Below are positions 24,888 through 30,336 of a stretch of DNA of 30,336 nucleotides, piece by piece. A program made the position numbers and the translations under genes. Every line of letters starts with the position of its first letter. Position 1 is the first letter of the stretch. A model generated the notes under the pieces. That model saw only the letters and a list, made by a program, of their open reading frames with translations. It was not told the origin of the DNA and made no database searches. Source of the stretch: an uncultured Muribaculum sp. (lineage in GTDB: Bacteria; Bacteroidota; Bacteroidia; Bacteroidales; Muribaculaceae); assembly GCF_910583865.1 (NCBI RefSeq), contig NZ_CAJTYX010000032.1:1-30336 (forward strand). Direction: 5' to 3'.

Positions 24888-24915
24888 CAACAACCTAAAC
24901 AATACAGTTAAAAAC

Positions 24916-25872
24916 ATGAAACCTTACGTAGTAGGTATCGACATAGGTGGCACCAACACCGTGTTCGGTATAGTTGACGCTCGTGGCAACGTGGTTGCCA
25001 GCAGCTCTATCAAAACAGGCAAGCACTCTGATATCAAAGATTATATCGAGGAGCTTAAGAATGCTCTTAACAATCTTTTGGAGGCAAATGACGCTGTCGA
25101 CAAGATTGCAGGCATCGGTGTCGGCGCTCCCAACGGAAATTATTTCACCGGTTCCATCGAGATGGCTCCCAATCTTCCCTGGAAGGGCAGGATACCTTTG
25201 GCTGAACTTCTTAAGGAGGCATTCGGCGTTCCTGTGGCTGTCACCAATGACGCCAATGCGGCAGCTATCGGCGAGATGACATATGGTGTGGCCCGCGGCA
25301 TGAAGGATTTCATTATGATCACTCTCGGCACTGGTGTGGGGAGTGGCATAGTTGTCAACGGCCAGCTCGTCTACGGCCACGACGGCTTTGCCGGCGAACT
25401 TGGCCACGTGATCGTAAAGCCCAGCAACGGACGTATGTGCGGTTGCGGCCGCACTGGATGTCTTGAGGCCTATTGCTCTGCCACCGGCGTGGCCCGTACG
25501 GCCCGCGAGTTCTTGGAGACACGTACCGACAAGTCGCTTCTGCGCGACATACCCGTGGAGGAGATTACCTCGAAGGATGTGTATGACGCAGCCATCAAGG
25601 GCGATAAGCTTGCCAAAGAGATCTTCGAGTACACCGGCAAGATCATGGGCGAGGCTTTCGCCAACTTTATCGCATTCAGCAGCCCCGAGGCTATCGTGCT
25701 TTTCGGCGGACTGAGCCGTGCAGGCGACCTTCTGATGAAACCTATCCAGGAGGCTATGGACCGCAATACACTGAACATCTTCAAGGGCAAGACAAAGCTT
25801 CTGCTCTCAGAGCTCAAAGAGGGTGATGCCGCCGTTCTCGGCGCGAGCGCTCTCGGCTGGGAGGCCCGTTAA
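24916..25872 (+). CDS. ROK-family glucokinase
   Basis: It probably phosphorylates glucose (or another hexose) with ATP in the cytoplasm. The 318-residue product has the phosphate-binding DIGGTNT (9-15), catalytic D112 in VTNDANAAA (109-117), the adenosine loop LGTGVGSGIV (137-146), substrate residues E161 and H164 in GELGHV, and the ROK zinc motif CGCGRTGCLE (C175, C177, C182 with H164). There is no N-terminal helix-turn-helix, so it is an enzyme rather than a ROK repressor. The gene diverges from glycogen synthase, which fits recycling of glucose produced during glycogen turnover (inference). A 13-bp stem hairpin begins 21 nt after the stop codon. Confidence 0.93.
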   Translation: MKPYVVGIDIGGTNTVFGIVDARGNVVASSSIKTGKHSDIKDYIEELKNALNNLLEANDAVDKIAGIGVGAPNGNYFTGSIEMAPNLPWKGRIPLAELLKEAFGVPVAVTNDANAAAIGEMTYGVARGMKDFIMITLGTGVGSGIVVNGQLVYGHDGFAGELGHVIVKPSNGRMCGCGRTGCLEAYCSATGVARTAREFLETRTDKSLLRDIPVEEITSKDVYDAAIKGDKLAKEIFEYTGKIMGEAFANFIAFSSPEAIVLFGGLSRAGDLLMKPIQEAMDRNTLNIFKGKTKLLLSELKEGDAAVLGASALGWEAR

Positions 25873-25893
25873 GCAACTTTTTATAGTATTATC

Positions 25894-25942
25894 ACGTGTC
25901 CGGATGGGCGCTCCGCATTACGTGGGCGGCATCCGGACACGT
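25894..25942. repeat. Long-stem hairpin after the glucokinase gene
   Basis: Perfect 13-bp arms (ACGTGTCCGGATG 25894-25906 and CATCCGGACACGT 25930-25942) flank 23 nt in which CCGC (25913-25916) can pair with GCGG (25926-25929). The sequence after it (CTCATCAAC) is not T-rich, so it is not a typical intrinsic terminator. The arm is nearly the same as at 6605-6639. Confidence 0.65.
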
Positions 25943-25996
25943 CTCATCAACAGGGTGTACGAGATAATCGGGCATCCCTATTGGATTCTCTGTAGC

Positions 25997-26530
25997 ATGG
26001 CCGATAATTATCTTGAACGGAAGATGGAGGAACATCGCCGTGGCGGCGGCGTTCCAAGGTATCGTCAGCGTGTCACTTCCACCGGATCGCGTCCGGGCAC
26101 GGTGTCCTTTCCGTTCCCGGTGCGTCGTATAATGGTCAGCGCCGTGAGCGAAATGCCGACCACTGACGGCGTCGCATTGCGCGATGCCGTGGTGAAAGCG
26201 TTGTGTGCCACGGGCGCCAGAGTGGCATTCATCGAGGAGGACATGATCACACGAGATCGTCTGGCGCAGTCATCAGGTGCTTGCGGGGTGGCTCCGGGCG
26301 ATACCGCCGTGGTGTATTCCCGTTGGGAGGGTGTCGATGCCATGGTGGAAATATGTGCGGCAGCCGACAGGCATTGGAATGTGGCTGTCGCTCCTTATGG
26401 CGATTCGCGCCGGGCGGTGGTATGTGTCGCTGGTGCGGGGAATGTCGATGTAGCCGTGCGCGCCGTATTGTGGTGTCTCGTGCCCGGCAACGATTATCTG
26501 CTCGGAACAGTCATCGACGTCGACGTGTGA
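25997..26530 (+). CDS. Small protein of unknown function, possibly a degenerate short-chain dehydrogenase fold
   Basis: The 177-residue product begins MADNYLERKMEEHRRGGG, a charged leader that I associate with Bacteroidetes short-chain dehydrogenase-like proteins. The segment RRIMVSAVSEMPTTDGVALRDAVVKALCATGARVAFIEED (about 44-83) resembles a Rossmann beta-alpha-beta unit, but the TGxxxGIG cofactor motif is missing and no YxxxK catalytic pair is evident, so oxidoreductase activity is doubtful. The frame is open from 25823, but earlier starts overlap the glucokinase gene or the hairpin at 25894; ATG 25997 is preferred. It precedes the DUF4492-cydAB genes by 86 nt on the same strand, with no evident functional link. 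Confidence 0.65.
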   Translation: MADNYLERKMEEHRRGGGVPRYRQRVTSTGSRPGTVSFPFPVRRIMVSAVSEMPTTDGVALRDAVVKALCATGARVAFIEEDMITRDRLAQSSGACGVAPGDTAVVYSRWEGVDAMVEICAAADRHWNVAVAPYGDSRRAVVCVAGAGNVDVAVRAVLWCLVPGNDYLLGTVIDVDV

Positions 26531-26616
26531 AACTTAATGTTTCCCTGAATTGTTTCCATTACGAAGCCATCTTGGTTTTTAATCCAAAGAATCTGTGTCT
26601 CCAAAATAGCATCGGC

Positions 26617-26850
26617 ATGAATACATTCCGACATGTGAAAGCCTTTCCTGGGCGCGTGTACCGTTTTTACCGCGACGGCTTCCGCAGCATGACCGTGGGA
26701 CGGTATCTGTGGGTACTCATCCTGGTGAAGCTGTTTATCCTTTTCTTCATATTCAAGCTTTTTTTCTTTCCCGACGTGCTGGAACGCGACTATTCCGATG
26801 ACAGCCAGCGGGCACAGGCCGTGAGGAAACATCTAATAGACAATCCTTGA
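26617..26850 (+). CDS. DUF4492 family small membrane protein, cytochrome bd-associated
   Basis: The 77-residue product has a basic N terminus (RVYRFYRDGFRSMTVGRYLW), one hydrophobic helix (about 31-52, rich in F, I and L) and a charged tail. The FYRDGFRSMTVGRxLW motif is characteristic of DUF4492, a Bacteroidetes family commonly found immediately before cydA. It lies 27 nt before cydA here and is probably cotranscribed. A role as an accessory or small subunit of the bd oxidase, like CydX in proteobacteria, is inference. The frame extends upstream to 26203 only as an overlap with the previous gene; ATG 26617 gives the conserved start. Confidence 0.85.
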   Translation: MNTFRHVKAFPGRVYRFYRDGFRSMTVGRYLWVLILVKLFILFFIFKLFFFPDVLERDYSDDSQRAQAVRKHLIDNP

Positions 26851-26877
26851 TAAAAATCCAATCTCTATTCTACACAC

Positions 26878-28452
26878 ATGGACGACTTATTTACCGTAGT
26901 TGACTGGTCGCGATGGCAGTTCGCCCTCACGGCCATGTATCATTGGCTTTTCGTGCCGCTGACCATCGGTCTGGCATTGATAGTGGCCATAATGGAGAGC
27001 ATCTACGTCAGGACACGTGCTGCCAAGTGGCTGGCCATGACCAAGTTCTGGATGCTGCTGTTTGGCATAAACTTCGCGATAGGCGTGGCCACCGGCATAA
27101 TTCTTGAATTCGAGTTCGGAACCAACTGGTCGAACTACAGCTGGTTTGTCGGTGACATATTCGGTGCGCCGCTGGCTATCGAGGGCATACTGGCTTTCTT
27201 CATGGAGTCGACCTTCATCGCTGTCATGTTTTTCGGCTGGAAGAAGTTCAGCCCTGGATTCCACCTCGCAGCAACCTGGCTCACAGCCATAGGCACGGCG
27301 CTGTCGGCGCTGTGGATTCTCGTGGCAAATGCGTGGATGCAGCAGCCGGTAGGTATGGAATTCGATCCGGCACAGATGCGCAACGTCATGTCGGACTTTT
27401 GGGCCATTGTGACTTCTGGCACCGCAGTGGCCAAGTTTACCCACACGGTGGCAAGCGCATGGACTCTGGCAGGAGTGTTCGTGATCGGGGTAAGCTCGTG
27501 GTGGATATTGCGCAAGCGCAATGTCGACATGGCTCTTGACTCCATCCGGATAGCATCGTGGGTGGGAGGAGCTGGCATTCTTGTAACTCTTGCCACCGGC
27601 GATATATCGGCCGTGAACGTCGCTCGCCATCAGCCCATGAAGCTCGCCGCCATGGAGGGGCTTTACCGTGGCTCGTGCGGGCAGGAGCTGGTGGGCTTCG
27701 GCATACTTAATCCTGACAAGAAGGCCGGCGATGATTCCGTAGAACCTTACTTGTTTGACATAGGCATACCTTACGGACTGTCGTTTCTCGCCAATCACGA
27801 TATGCACAGTTTCGTGCCCGGCATCAACGATCTTATCGACGGCATAGAGCTGACCCCGGATGGCGACACGGTGCGCACGGTTGGCTATGCGGAGCGCATC
27901 GTGCGAGGACGCCAGGCCCATGAAGCTCTGCGTGCCTATGATGCCGCGATGGTGGCCGGCGATGGTGAAGCTATGGCTAAAGCGACCGCTGAACTTAAGG
28001 TGGATTATCCTTATTTCGGCTACGGGTATCTCGATTCGCCGGAGGAGGCTGTGCCGCCGGTGGCCATGACGTTCTACGCGTTCCGCGTGATGGTGATGGC
28101 GGGAGGCTACCTGTTGCTGTTCTTCATATTCGCTTTCGTGGCAAGCTACTGGCGTCCGCAATGGCTACGCCACAAGGTGGCGTGCATAATCGGCATGCTG
28201 TCGATCGTAGTGGTGTGGGTTTGCTCGCAGGCAGGATGGGTGACCGCCGAAGTGGGCCGTCAGCCGTGGGTGATACAGGACATACTACCTACGCGTGCCG
28301 CTATAAGCGAGATCGCTGCATCGTCGGTAATCACGACGTTCATCATGTTTGCCGTTGTGTTCACGGTGCTGCTCGTTGCCGAGATGAGCATCATGGCCAC
28401 GCAGATCAACAAGTATTCGAAGATGGATATTAACGAAATCTCTAAATCCTGA
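26878..28452 (+). CDS. cydA: Cytochrome bd ubiquinol/menaquinol oxidase subunit I
   Basis: CydA carries the haems and quinol site of the membrane bd oxidase, which reduces oxygen to water with high affinity. In the 524-residue product, H22 corresponds to the haem b595 ligand (E. coli H19), H189 (KFTHTVASAW) and M405 (FRVMVM) to the b558 ligands, and E102 and E110 (AIEGILAFFMEST) to the conserved E99/E107 pair. The Q-loop starts with KLAAMEG (K255, E260) and is long (about 255-395), as in the L-type subfamily. Multiple membrane helices are evident. In an anaerobic gut bacterium it would scavenge traces of oxygen. cydB begins 5 nt after the stop. Confidence 0.96.
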   Translation: MDDLFTVVDWSRWQFALTAMYHWLFVPLTIGLALIVAIMESIYVRTRAAKWLAMTKFWMLLFGINFAIGVATGIILEFEFGTNWSNYSWFVGDIFGAPLAIEGILAFFMESTFIAVMFFGWKKFSPGFHLAATWLTAIGTALSALWILVANAWMQQPVGMEFDPAQMRNVMSDFWAIVTSGTAVAKFTHTVASAWTLAGVFVIGVSSWWILRKRNVDMALDSIRIASWVGGAGILVTLATGDISAVNVARHQPMKLAAMEGLYRGSCGQELVGFGILNPDKKAGDDSVEPYLFDIGIPYGLSFLANHDMHSFVPGINDLIDGIELTPDGDTVRTVGYAERIVRGRQAHEALRAYDAAMVAGDGEAMAKATAELKVDYPYFGYGYLDSPEEAVPPVAMTFYAFRVMVMAGGYLLLFFIFAFVASYWRPQWLRHKVACIIGMLSIVVVWVCSQAGWVTAEVGRQPWVIQDILPTRAAISEIAASSVITTFIMFAVVFTVLLVAEMSIMATQINKYSKMDINEISKS

Positions 28453-28457
28453 CAGTC

Positions 28458-29630
28458 ATGGAAGCAGACTATACAATGATGGAAACGGATCATACTCTGT
28501 TTCTACTCCAGCATTACTGGTGGTTTCTGATTTCGGTGCTTGGTGCGCTGCTGGTTTTCCTGCTTTTCGTGCAGGGCGGCCAGTCAATGCTGATGTGCAC
28601 CCGCAACTCTGAGCATCGCAACCTGATGGTCAACTCTATAGGCACCAAGTGGGAACTGACGTTCACGACGCTTGTGGTGTTCGGCGGTGCATTCTTCGCA
28701 TCATTTCCCCTCTTCTACAGCACGAGCTTCGGAGGCGCCTATTGGCTTTGGATACTCATACTTTTTACTTTCATAGCCCAGGCCGTTGGCTATCAGTACC
28801 GTCGCAAGAAAGGGAATCTTTACGGTACACGTTTTTTCGACATACTGTTGGTGCTTAGTGGCGCTTTCGGGTGCTTCCTGCTCGGCGTGGCTGTGTCGAT
28901 GATGTTTTTCGGGGCCGATTTCAAGGTAACGATGGGCAATATACTCGACCCCGGCGCACCTGTCATATCCCAATGGGGTGCTGGTCATGGCTGGGAAGCG
29001 ATATTCTGCTGGCGCAACTGGATTCTCGGTTTTGCCGTGCTTTTCCTGGCCCGCACGCAGTGTGCGCTATATTTCATGAACAATATCGATGCCGGTGAGG
29101 ATTTTTTCGACCGCTGCCGTCGCCGGGTGCTTGTCAACGGTGTGATATTCGTGGTGTTCTTCCTGGCTTTCGTCGGGCTTCTGTTAACGCACACCGGGCT
29201 AAGGACTACCGGCTTTCACAGTTTCGAGGCCGTGCCGTTCAAGTATTTCGGTAATTACGTGGATATGTGGTGGTGTCTTGTGCTGTTTCTGGTTGGTGTG
29301 GCTATGGTGCTTTATGCCATCGGAAAGTCGGTGTTCATTAAGCATTACACGAAAGGCATATGGTGGTCGGGCATAGGCACGGTGCTTGTCGTGCTTACTC
29401 TCTTCTGGGTGGCCGGCTACAATGACACGCCCTACTATCCGTCGCTCGCAGACGCGTCGTCGTCGCTGACTATCGCCAACAGCTCGTCGACGAAGTTCAC
29501 ACTCAATGTCATGAGCGTGGTCAGCATCCTCGTGCCGTTCGTAGTGGCCTACATAGCCTATGTATGGCGCAAGATGAATGCCCGTCCGTTGACCTCCGCA
29601 GAGATGGACTCCGACCATCACAGCTATTGA
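28458..29630 (+). CDS. cydB: Cytochrome bd oxidase subunit II
   Basis: CydB is the structural partner of CydA in the inner-membrane bd oxidase. The 390-residue product has about eight to nine hydrophobic helices and the family signature near the N terminus (FVQGGQSMLMCTRNSEHRNLMVNSIGTKWE, about 38-67; the W and E of the last motif are conserved). It ends in a charged cytoplasmic tail. The start could be ATG 28458 or a downstream in-frame ATG; 28458, 5 nt after cydA, implies translational coupling. A strong terminator lies 70 nt after the stop codon, closing the DUF4492-cydAB unit. Confidence 0.95.
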   Translation: MEADYTMMETDHTLFLLQHYWWFLISVLGALLVFLLFVQGGQSMLMCTRNSEHRNLMVNSIGTKWELTFTTLVVFGGAFFASFPLFYSTSFGGAYWLWILILFTFIAQAVGYQYRRKKGNLYGTRFFDILLVLSGAFGCFLLGVAVSMMFFGADFKVTMGNILDPGAPVISQWGAGHGWEAIFCWRNWILGFAVLFLARTQCALYFMNNIDAGEDFFDRCRRRVLVNGVIFVVFFLAFVGLLLTHTGLRTTGFHSFEAVPFKYFGNYVDMWWCLVLFLVGVAMVLYAIGKSVFIKHYTKGIWWSGIGTVLVVLTLFWVAGYNDTPYYPSLADASSSLTIANSSSTKFTLNVMSVVSILVPFVVAYIAYVWRKMNARPLTSAEMDSDHHSY

Positions 29631-29699
29631 TGAATCCTCATGGATATTTATGAGGTTCATAGCTATTGATCATTGACTCCCGCATAAACTGGATATTTA

Positions 29700-29744
29700 C
29701 GAGGCCGCATCCGATCAGCGAGGATGCGGCCTCGTTTGTCTTTG
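29700..29744 (+). terminator. Intrinsic terminator of the cydAB unit
   Basis: Perfect 13-bp GC-rich arms (29700-29712 and 29722-29734) close a 9-nt loop and are followed by TTTGTCTTTG. Confidence 0.85.
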
Positions 29745-30093
29745 CCTCGTAAGGATGTCGTTTTGCGGCATGTAGTTCATTGGTAAGGTGTGTGCTGTTG
29801 ATGTTCTGCTATGTTGTCGTGTCGCTATGTTGCGGGGAGTTGCTTGTCGGTAGGGTATTAATGAAATCTGCTGCGTAAAGCAATTGTAGGGCATTCGAGT
29901 AGAATATTCGTGCATGGTAGAATAGTTCTTTAGAGAACGCAAAGAAGCTCATCAGGCAGTAGTATGCTGAAAGGAATCGACTTATCATCCCTGTCAGAGG
30001 CATTCATGCGCAAGATTCAGCATAAAATCAACCTCATACCACGGAGAAACTCAATTTCGACTTACCTAAGAATGTTTTCTTCCGACTAATCGC

Positions 30094-30101
30094 TAATTTT
30101 G
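30094..30101 (+). promoter_or_regulatory. Second TAnnTTTG element upstream of the tandem repeat
   Basis: TAATTTTG followed by CACTTGCCAG matches the -7 consensus and resembles the element at 30229 (TAACTTTG followed by CACCTGCAAA). No clear TTG box lies at the right distance. If used, transcription would start near 30108 and run through the G-rich repeat. Confidence 0.35.
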
Positions 30102-30121
30102 CACTTGCCAGTTGAACCTGC

Positions 30122-30173
30122 GGTTGAGAGTAGGGTTGAGAGTAGGGGGTTGAGAGTAGGGTTGAGAGTAGGG
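30122..30173 (+). repeat. Perfect tandem duplication of a 26-bp G-rich unit
   Basis: Each 26-bp unit is two copies of GGTTGAGAGTAG plus GG, and the unit occurs twice in tandem without mismatch. The + strand therefore has four G-tracts of three or more separated by 9-nt TTGAGAGTA spacers, compatible with a long-loop G-quadruplex. Confidence 0.9.
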
Positions 30174-30205
30174 TGAAATTTTTCTCAATAATTTGTTGAA
30201 TTTTT

Positions 30206-30236
30206 TTTGGCAATTAAATAATCATTACTAACTTTG
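30206..30236 (+). promoter_or_regulatory. Promoter of the tRNA-Leu gene
   Basis: TTTG (30206-30209) and TAACTTTG (30229-30236), 19 nt apart, are a near-perfect Bacteroidetes promoter. Predicted start is about 30243, some 43 nt before the tRNA. Confidence 0.75.
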
Positions 30237-30285
30237 CACCTGCAAACGGCAGTTATGATATGCTGTCATAAGATATTTTAATATT

Positions 30286-30336
30286 GCCCAGGTGGCGGAA
30301 TGGTAGACGCGCTCGTTTCAGGTGCGAGTGCTGCGA
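30286..30336 (+). tRNA. tRNA-Leu (CAG anticodon), 5' part only
   Basis: The acceptor strand GCCCAGG (30286-30292), a D arm, the anticodon stem CTCGT/GCGAG (30312-30316, 30324-30328) and loop TTCAGGT are visible, with anticodon CAG at 30319-30321. The gene runs off the window end in the variable region. Confidence 0.9.

Larger units (their letters stand above)
24602..24915. other. Divergent control region between glycogen synthase and glucokinase
   Basis: This 314-bp region holds a minus-strand promoter for glycogen synthase (24632-24664), a plus-strand -7 element for glucokinase (24777-24784), and a glucokinase leader of about 125 nt with possible alternative structures and a small ORF. No other gene is seen. 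Confidence 0.65.
29631..30285. other. Intergenic region between cydB and tRNA-Leu, no convincing gene
   Basis: This 655-bp region holds the tail of an imperfect duplication spanning the cydB stop, the cydB terminator (29700-29744), a low-GC stretch without visible motifs (29745-30090), two TAnnTTTG elements (30094 and 30229) and a 26-bp tandem duplication (30122-30173). The longest candidate small ORF (29964-30089, 41 codons) has no support. Confidence 0.65.

Noticed and set aside
25823..25996. Longer N terminus for the 25997 gene
   Set aside because: It would overlap the glucokinase end and translate through the 13-bp stem hairpin; MADNYLERKMEE is the more typical start.
26887..28161. 424-codon open frame on - opposite cydA
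   Set aside because: The histidine- and arginine-rich product is typical of antisense translation; cydA on + has all haem ligands.
29715..29942. 75-codon open frame on - in the cydB-tRNA spacer
   Set aside because: It overlaps the cydB terminator stem and has no family resemblance or promoter.
29964..30089. 41-codon ORF on + (MLKGIDLSSLSEAFMRKI...)
   Set aside because: No promoter, recognisable family or coding-like codon pattern. It ends just before a promoter-like element. A conservation search would be needed to revive it.
30122..30173. CRISPR array or telomere-like repeat
   Set aside because: The units are 12 and 26 bp with no unique spacers and no cas genes nearby; it is a simple tandem duplication.

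Overview
The window reads as a chromosomal segment of a Bacteroidales bacterium. The best guess is a Muribaculaceae-type gut commensal; that family assignment is inference. Supporting signs are near-consensus Bacteroidetes promoters (TTTG, about 19-21 nt, TAnnTTTG) upstream of several genes, few Shine-Dalgarno-like sites, a GT3 (eukaryote-type) glycogen synthase, the DUF4492-cydA-cydB arrangement, a YgiQ-type radical SAM protein and several periplasmic or surface hydrolases. Nothing looks like phage, an insertion sequence, an integrase, CRISPR or conjugation machinery. The window starts inside a tRNA-Ser and ends inside a tRNA-Leu.

Layout. 1-114: 3' end of tRNA-Ser and its terminator. 257-6548: uvrB (DNA repair), a YgiQ radical SAM gene and a secreted GH3 beta-glucosidase, all closely spaced on +. 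6605-6639: strong hairpin. 6799-15696: a run of + genes from a good promoter. It holds a 995-residue protein with two receiver domains and a PEP-synthase-like ATP-grasp module, a coiled-coil protein with an AT-hook-like motif, a secreted DPP IV-type peptidase, an unknown six-helix membrane protein, and miaA overlapping the latter's 3' end. 15828-18665: periplasmic M16 metalloprotease. 18841-19905: secreted leucine-rich repeat protein built of exact 21-residue repeats with a cysteine ladder.

20277-24601 is the only minus-strand block: glgP (alpha-glucan phosphorylase) downstream of a GT3 glycogen synthase. It diverges from a ROK-family glucokinase at 24916-25872. Together these genes cover glucose phosphorylation and glycogen synthesis and breakdown around one intergenic control region, which also holds a candidate 18-codon leader ORF. 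25997-29630: a small Rossmann-like protein, DUF4492, then cydA and cydB (cytochrome bd quinol oxidase). 29631-30285 is non-coding, with a terminator, a perfect 26-bp tandem duplication with G-quadruplex potential and the tRNA-Leu promoter.

Most of the window is ordinary core genome. The least explained parts are the receiver/PEP-synthase-like protein and its coiled-coil neighbour, the membrane protein before miaA, the glucokinase leader, two families of recurring intergenic hairpins, and the G-rich tandem repeat. Promoters, leaders and structures were read by eye and have not been tested by folding or homology search.
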